A stretch of 11,172 nucleotides of DNA from an uncultured Lachnospiraceae bacterium (GTDB lineage Bacteria; Bacillota; Clostridia; Lachnospirales; Lachnospiraceae): the NCBI GenBank assembly GCA_902783305.1, contig CACZQU010000487.1, forward strand, positions 1 through 11,172. Reading direction: 5' to 3'. Position numbers and translations under genes: made by a program. The notes under the pieces were generated by a model, which worked only from the letters and a program-made list of their open reading frames with translations, did no database searches and was not told the DNA's origin. Shown one piece after another: positions 8,600-11,172 of this stretch (position 1 is its first letter; every line of letters begins with the position of its first letter).

Positions 8600-10108
8600 T
8601 TGATAGTATTATATTTGGACTGCGGTATGGGCGCGGCGGGAGATATGCTGGCCGCAAGCCTTCTGGAAATCCATCCCGATCCGGAGGGAGCAGTGCGCCG
8701 GCTGAACGGGCTTGGGATTCCCGGAGTGGAATACCGGCTGGAGAAAACCGTCAAAAACGGAATAACCGGTTCCCACTTAAACGTGAGTATCTATGGCCGG
8801 GAAGAGGAAAGTGATGACGGAGATCCTCATGGACAGGAGCATTCTCATGAGTATGAGCATGAGCATCATCATGAGCATGAGCATGACGAAGATCATGATG
8901 AGCATGAACATTCTCATGAGCATGCTCATCATGAGCATGAGCATGAACATTATCATGAGCATGCCCATCATGAGCATGAACATTATCATGAGCATGCCCA
9001 TCATGAGCATGAGCACGAACATCATCATGAGTATGACCATGATGAGCATGAACATGAACATCATCATGACCATGCCCATGACCATCATCACGTCCATGAC
9101 CACGGCCACCCTCATGCTCATGCCCATCATTCACTGAAGGATATCGATCAGGTCGTGTCCGGGCTGAAACTCCCGGAGCCGGTCAAAGCGGATATCATGG
9201 CGGTATACCACGAGATCGCCCAGGCGGAGAGTCATGTTCACGGGCAGGAAATCGATCAGATTCATTTTCATGAAGTAGGGACAATGGATGCTGTGGCGGA
9301 TGTCACTGCCGTATGCCTGCTGATGCAGGAGCTCTGTGTGGATGAGATACACGCATCTCCGGTACATGTGGGCTCCGGCAGCGTCAGATGTGCCCATGGG
9401 ATACTTCCGGTCCCGGCCCCGGCTACGGCTTATCTGCTGAGAGGAATTCCAAGCTTCGCAGGAGAGATCCGAGGGGAGCTTTGTACACCTACAGGAGCGG
9501 CTTTGCTGCGTCATTTTGTAAAAAGCTACGGACCGCAGCCGGTTATGGTCACTGAGCGGATTGGGTACGGGATGGGCAAAAAAGACTTCGCACAGGCAAA
9601 CTGCCTGAGGGCTGTCCTTGGGACTTCGGCTGAGGAGGATGTGACACTGTCTGGGATCAGGGCGGATGAGACGGTTCTGGAGCTGAAGTGTAATCTGGAC
9701 GACATGACGCCGGAAGAGATCGGATACGCGCAGGAGATTCTCCTGAATGCCGGCGCTCTGGATGTCTTTACCGTCAGCATCGGAATGAAAAAGAACCGTC
9801 CGGGGGTTCTTCTGACCTGTCTGTGCAGCCCCGGGAACAGGGAGAAGATGCTGAAGCTGATCTTTACCCATACGACGACATTGGGGATACGGGAGACGCA
9901 ATGTTCCCGGTATGTCCTGAAACGCGGCATTTGTGAGCTTCCGGTCAAGGAGATGTCTGTCCGGATCAAGACTGCCTCCGGCTGGGGGGTTTCACGCGCA
10001 AAGCCGGAGTATGAGGATCTGGCGCAAATTGCCGGAAAGGAAGGAATTTCCCTTCGTGAGGCAGCCCGCCTTCTGGAGCAGGGAGCGGACGTAAGCCATA
10101 AGATGTGA
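8600..10108 (+). CDS. larC: LarC, nickel insertase with an extended histidine-rich domain
   Basis: LarC is the CTP-dependent cyclometallase that inserts nickel into the pincer nucleotide, the last step of cofactor synthesis. Product 502 residues. The N-terminal part starts LYLDCGMGAAGDM. Then comes a His-rich segment (77-177, 52 His), and the conserved HFHEVGTMDAVADV follows at 222-235. The C-terminal LarC2 part shows KCNLDDMTPEEIGYA (363-377) and GMKKNRPGVLL (395-405). Both parts lie in one continuous frame, unlike Lactiplantibacillus plantarum larC, which needs a ribosomal frameshift. The start is TTG at 8600, seven bases after AGGAG (8588-8592); the first in-frame ATG encodes residue 10, inside the conserved motif, so TTG is needed. 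The gap to larB is 59 bases. The His tract probably binds or stores nickel, by analogy with His-rich nickel chaperones; its length here is striking. Confidence 0.94.
   Translation: MIVLYLDCGMGAAGDMLAASLLEIHPDPEGAVRRLNGLGIPGVEYRLEKTVKNGITGSHLNVSIYGREEESDDGDPHGQEHSHEYEHEHHHEHEHDEDHDEHEHSHEHAHHEHEHEHYHEHAHHEHEHYHEHAHHEHEHEHHHEYDHDEHEHEHHHDHAHDHHHVHDHGHPHAHAHHSLKDIDQVVSGLKLPEPVKADIMAVYHEIAQAESHVHGQEIDQIHFHEVGTMDAVADVTAVCLLMQELCVDEIHASPVHVGSGSVRCAHGILPVPAPATAYLLRGIPSFAGEIRGELCTPTGAALLRHFVKSYGPQPVMVTERIGYGMGKKDFAQANCLRAVLGTSAEEDVTLSGIRADETVLELKCNLDDMTPEEIGYAQEILLNAGALDVFTVSIGMKKNRPGVLLTCLCSPGNREKMLKLIFTHTTTLGIRETQCSRYVLKRGICELPVKEMSVRIKTASGWGVSRAKPEYEDLAQIAGKEGISLREAARLLEQGADVSHKM
8828..9130 (+). 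repeat. Low-complexity (CAT-GAG)n-type region encoding the LarC histidine tract
   Basis: This stretch is built almost wholly from CAT/CAC codons alternating with GAG, GAA, GAT or GCC codons. It contains two back-to-back identical 33-bp units (8945-8977 and 8978-9010) and a diverged third copy just upstream (8906-8938, separated by an extra GAGCAT). The unit encodes 11 residues, so copy-number changes keep the reading frame. Because CATG is palindromic, open frames appear on both strands and in other frames here; these are by-products of composition, not genes. Confidence 0.93.
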
Positions 10109-10128
10109 AAAGGGGTGGAGCTTTGGAA

Positions 10129-11004
10129 ATGATACTGGATGCGGTACTGGATGCAGTACTGGATTCCGTAAAACTATTACCGTTTCTGTTTGTGACATAT
10201 CTTCTGATGGAATATCTGGAGAGCCGTACGCAGGACTATGCCCGACGGTTTATCCGTAAAGCAGGCTGGCTTGGCCCCTTGTGGGGAGGTGCTTTGGGAA
10301 TGTTTCCGCAATGCGGTTTTTCGGCTGCCGCTTCAAACCTGTATGCGGGAAGGGCAATTTCCGTCGGTACTCTTCTTGCGGTTTTTCTGGCTACCTCCGA
10401 TGAGATGATACCGATCATGATCTCAGAGTCGGTTCCTTTGACCGCCATGATACAGATCGTCCTGCTGAAGGCCGGGACAGGGATTCTGGCCGGCTTCATT
10501 GTCGATGCGTTCTGCCACATTACGAAAAAACCGAATACCGGACAGCCGGAGGACGAGGGAGACCTCATGATCGAACGTCTGTGTGAAAAGGAGCATTGCC
10601 ATTGCGAAGAAGGCAGTATCGTCCGGTCCGCTTTTCATCACACCATCAGAATCTTTCTGTTTGTTTTCGGGATTACCGTGATCCTCAATTTCGCTTTTTC
10701 TTTTATCGGAGAAGCCAGCCTTGCCCGGTTATTCACCGGGATACCGGTGGGCGGATTATTCCTTGCTGCTTTAGTCGGACTGATTCCGAACTGCGCTGCT
10801 TCAGTCCTTCTGACGCAAATGTACCTCCATGGTGTCATACCGGTCAGCCAGATGATGGCCGGACTGCTTGTCGGGGCTGGTGTGGGACTGCTGGTCTTGT
10901 TCCGGGTGAATCCTGACCCAAAGGAGAATCTGCTGATAACAGTGGTTTTATATGCTGCCGGTGTCGTCGGAGGAATGATCATCTGGCTGACAGGACTTAT
11001 TTAG
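10129..11004 (+). CDS. Multi-pass membrane permease of the ArsP_2 / putative heavy-metal exporter type
   Basis: A polytopic inner-membrane protein of 291 residues, probably moving a metal or metalloid ion. Hydrophobic segments fall at roughly 13-30, 50-70, 78-98, 103-125, 172-192, 204-222, 240-258 and 267-290. Two halves carry related motifs: PQCGFSAAASNLYAGRAISVG (from Pro60) and PNCAASVLLTQMYLHGVIPVS (from Pro220), indicating an internal duplication. The loop between them (about 131-170) contains Cys152, His156, Cys157, His158 and Cys159, a likely metal-binding cluster. The start is uncertain. ATG 10129 has GGAG 8 bases upstream and is preferred. TTG 10123 and GTG 10105 (overlapping the larC stop) are possible and would add 2 and 8 residues. 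The family is annotated variously as arsenic efflux or manganese transport. Its position 20 bases behind larC makes nickel handling plausible, but direction and ion cannot be read from sequence. Confidence 0.8.
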   Translation: MILDAVLDAVLDSVKLLPFLFVTYLLMEYLESRTQDYARRFIRKAGWLGPLWGGALGMFPQCGFSAAASNLYAGRAISVGTLLAVFLATSDEMIPIMISESVPLTAMIQIVLLKAGTGILAGFIVDAFCHITKKPNTGQPEDEGDLMIERLCEKEHCHCEEGSIVRSAFHHTIRIFLFVFGITVILNFAFSFIGEASLARLFTGIPVGGLFLAALVGLIPNCAASVLLTQMYLHGVIPVSQMMAGLLVGAGVGLLVLFRVNPDPKENLLITVVLYAAGVVGGMIIWLTGLI

Positions 11005-11014
11005 GGCATTTCAG

Positions 11015-11047
11015 ACAGAACCGGAGAAAGAGGAAACATCTGTTTTT
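11015..11047 (+). terminator. Weak candidate terminator after the permease
   Basis: ACAGA (11015-11019) can pair with TCTGT (11039-11043) around a large loop, followed by four T. The 5-bp stem is poor for a Rho-independent terminator, but no better one is visible before the next promoter. Confidence 0.2.
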
Positions 11048-11074
11048 GCGTACGATAATATTGGGAGTTACTAT
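11046..11074 (+). promoter_or_regulatory. Sigma-A promoter near the right edge
   Basis: TTGCGT (11046-11051) and TACTAT (11069-11074) are separated by exactly 17 bases. This is the same spacing and the same -10 box as the tRNA-Glu promoter in this window. Transcription would start near 11081 and run rightwards into the sequence described as a candidate structured RNA. Confidence 0.6.
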
Positions 11075-11080
11075 TCACGA

Positions 11081-11172
11081 TCTGACCTTCCCCGTGCGTG
11101 AGGTGAATGGTACCCTAGAAATGGCCATCCGCAGGCGTCGGTACTTAGTGAGTGCAAGCCGAAGGCGCAGCA
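11081..11172 (+). ncRNA. Candidate structured non-coding RNA or leader, truncated by the window edge
   Basis: Downstream of the promoter there is no open reading frame with a ribosome binding site, but complementary segments are dense. ACCT pairs with AGGT (11085-11088 with 11101-11104). ATGG pairs with CCAT (11107-11110 with 11125-11128). GTACC pairs with GGTAC (11110-11114 with 11140-11144). TGC-AA-GCC-GAA-GGC-GCA forms a bulged hairpin at 11153-11169. I could not match it to RNase P RNA, SRP RNA, tmRNA, T-box or a common riboswitch. GTGCG at 11094 also fits the 5' consensus of group II introns, so an intron start is an alternative. The 3' part is missing, so identity stays open. Confidence 0.35.

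Noticed and set aside
8906..9010. Regular repeats that might suggest a CRISPR array
   Set aside because: The units are adjacent without unique spacers, are in frame in larC and encode His-rich protein; no cas genes are nearby.
8751..9137. Long open frames on the reverse strand and in another forward frame across the His-rich region, some also His-rich or Met-rich
   Set aside because: They arise because the repeat is made of CATG-like palindromic triplets with few stop codons in any frame. They lack ribosome binding sites and lie wholly inside larC.

Overview
The window reads as a chromosomal segment of a Gram-positive anaerobe, most likely a Clostridia member of the Lachnospiraceae type. This is inferred from strong AGGAGG ribosome binding sites, moderately GC-rich coding sequence, the style of the GH13 and AraC proteins, and a LarC N-terminus reading LDCGMGAAGDM. 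No database search was possible. All protein genes lie on the + strand and no gene appears frameshifted.

Layout. (1) Positions 1-3246 hold a cytoplasmic GH13 alpha-glucan hydrolase and, 9 bases downstream, an AraC-family regulator; together they look like a small starch/maltodextrin unit. (2) Positions 3292-3450 hold a self-contained tRNA-Glu(CUC) gene with its own consensus promoter and Rho-independent terminator. (3) Positions 3562-7753 encode the two subunits of a type IIA topoisomerase. The ATPase/TOPRIM subunit comes first and the DNA-cleaving subunit second. The A subunit lacks a recognisable GyrA box, so topoisomerase IV (ParE/ParC-like) fits better than gyrase. (4) Positions 7794-11004 form a probable nickel module: larB, larC and a multi-pass membrane permease of the ArsP_2 'heavy-metal exporter' type. 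LarB and LarC make and metallate the nickel-pincer nucleotide cofactor. The sulfur insertase LarE and any LarA-type racemase are not in the window. (5) Positions 11005-11172 contain a consensus promoter followed by a structured-looking sequence cut off by the window edge, possibly a non-coding RNA or the start of a mobile intron.

The most notable features are the roughly 100-residue histidine tract inside LarC (52 His in 101 residues, encoded partly by two identical 33-bp repeats) and the placement of a metal permease with a Cys/His-rich cytoplasmic loop directly behind it. Together they suggest a unit that buffers, inserts and transports nickel (or a similar metal). This is an inference from context, not a demonstrated system.
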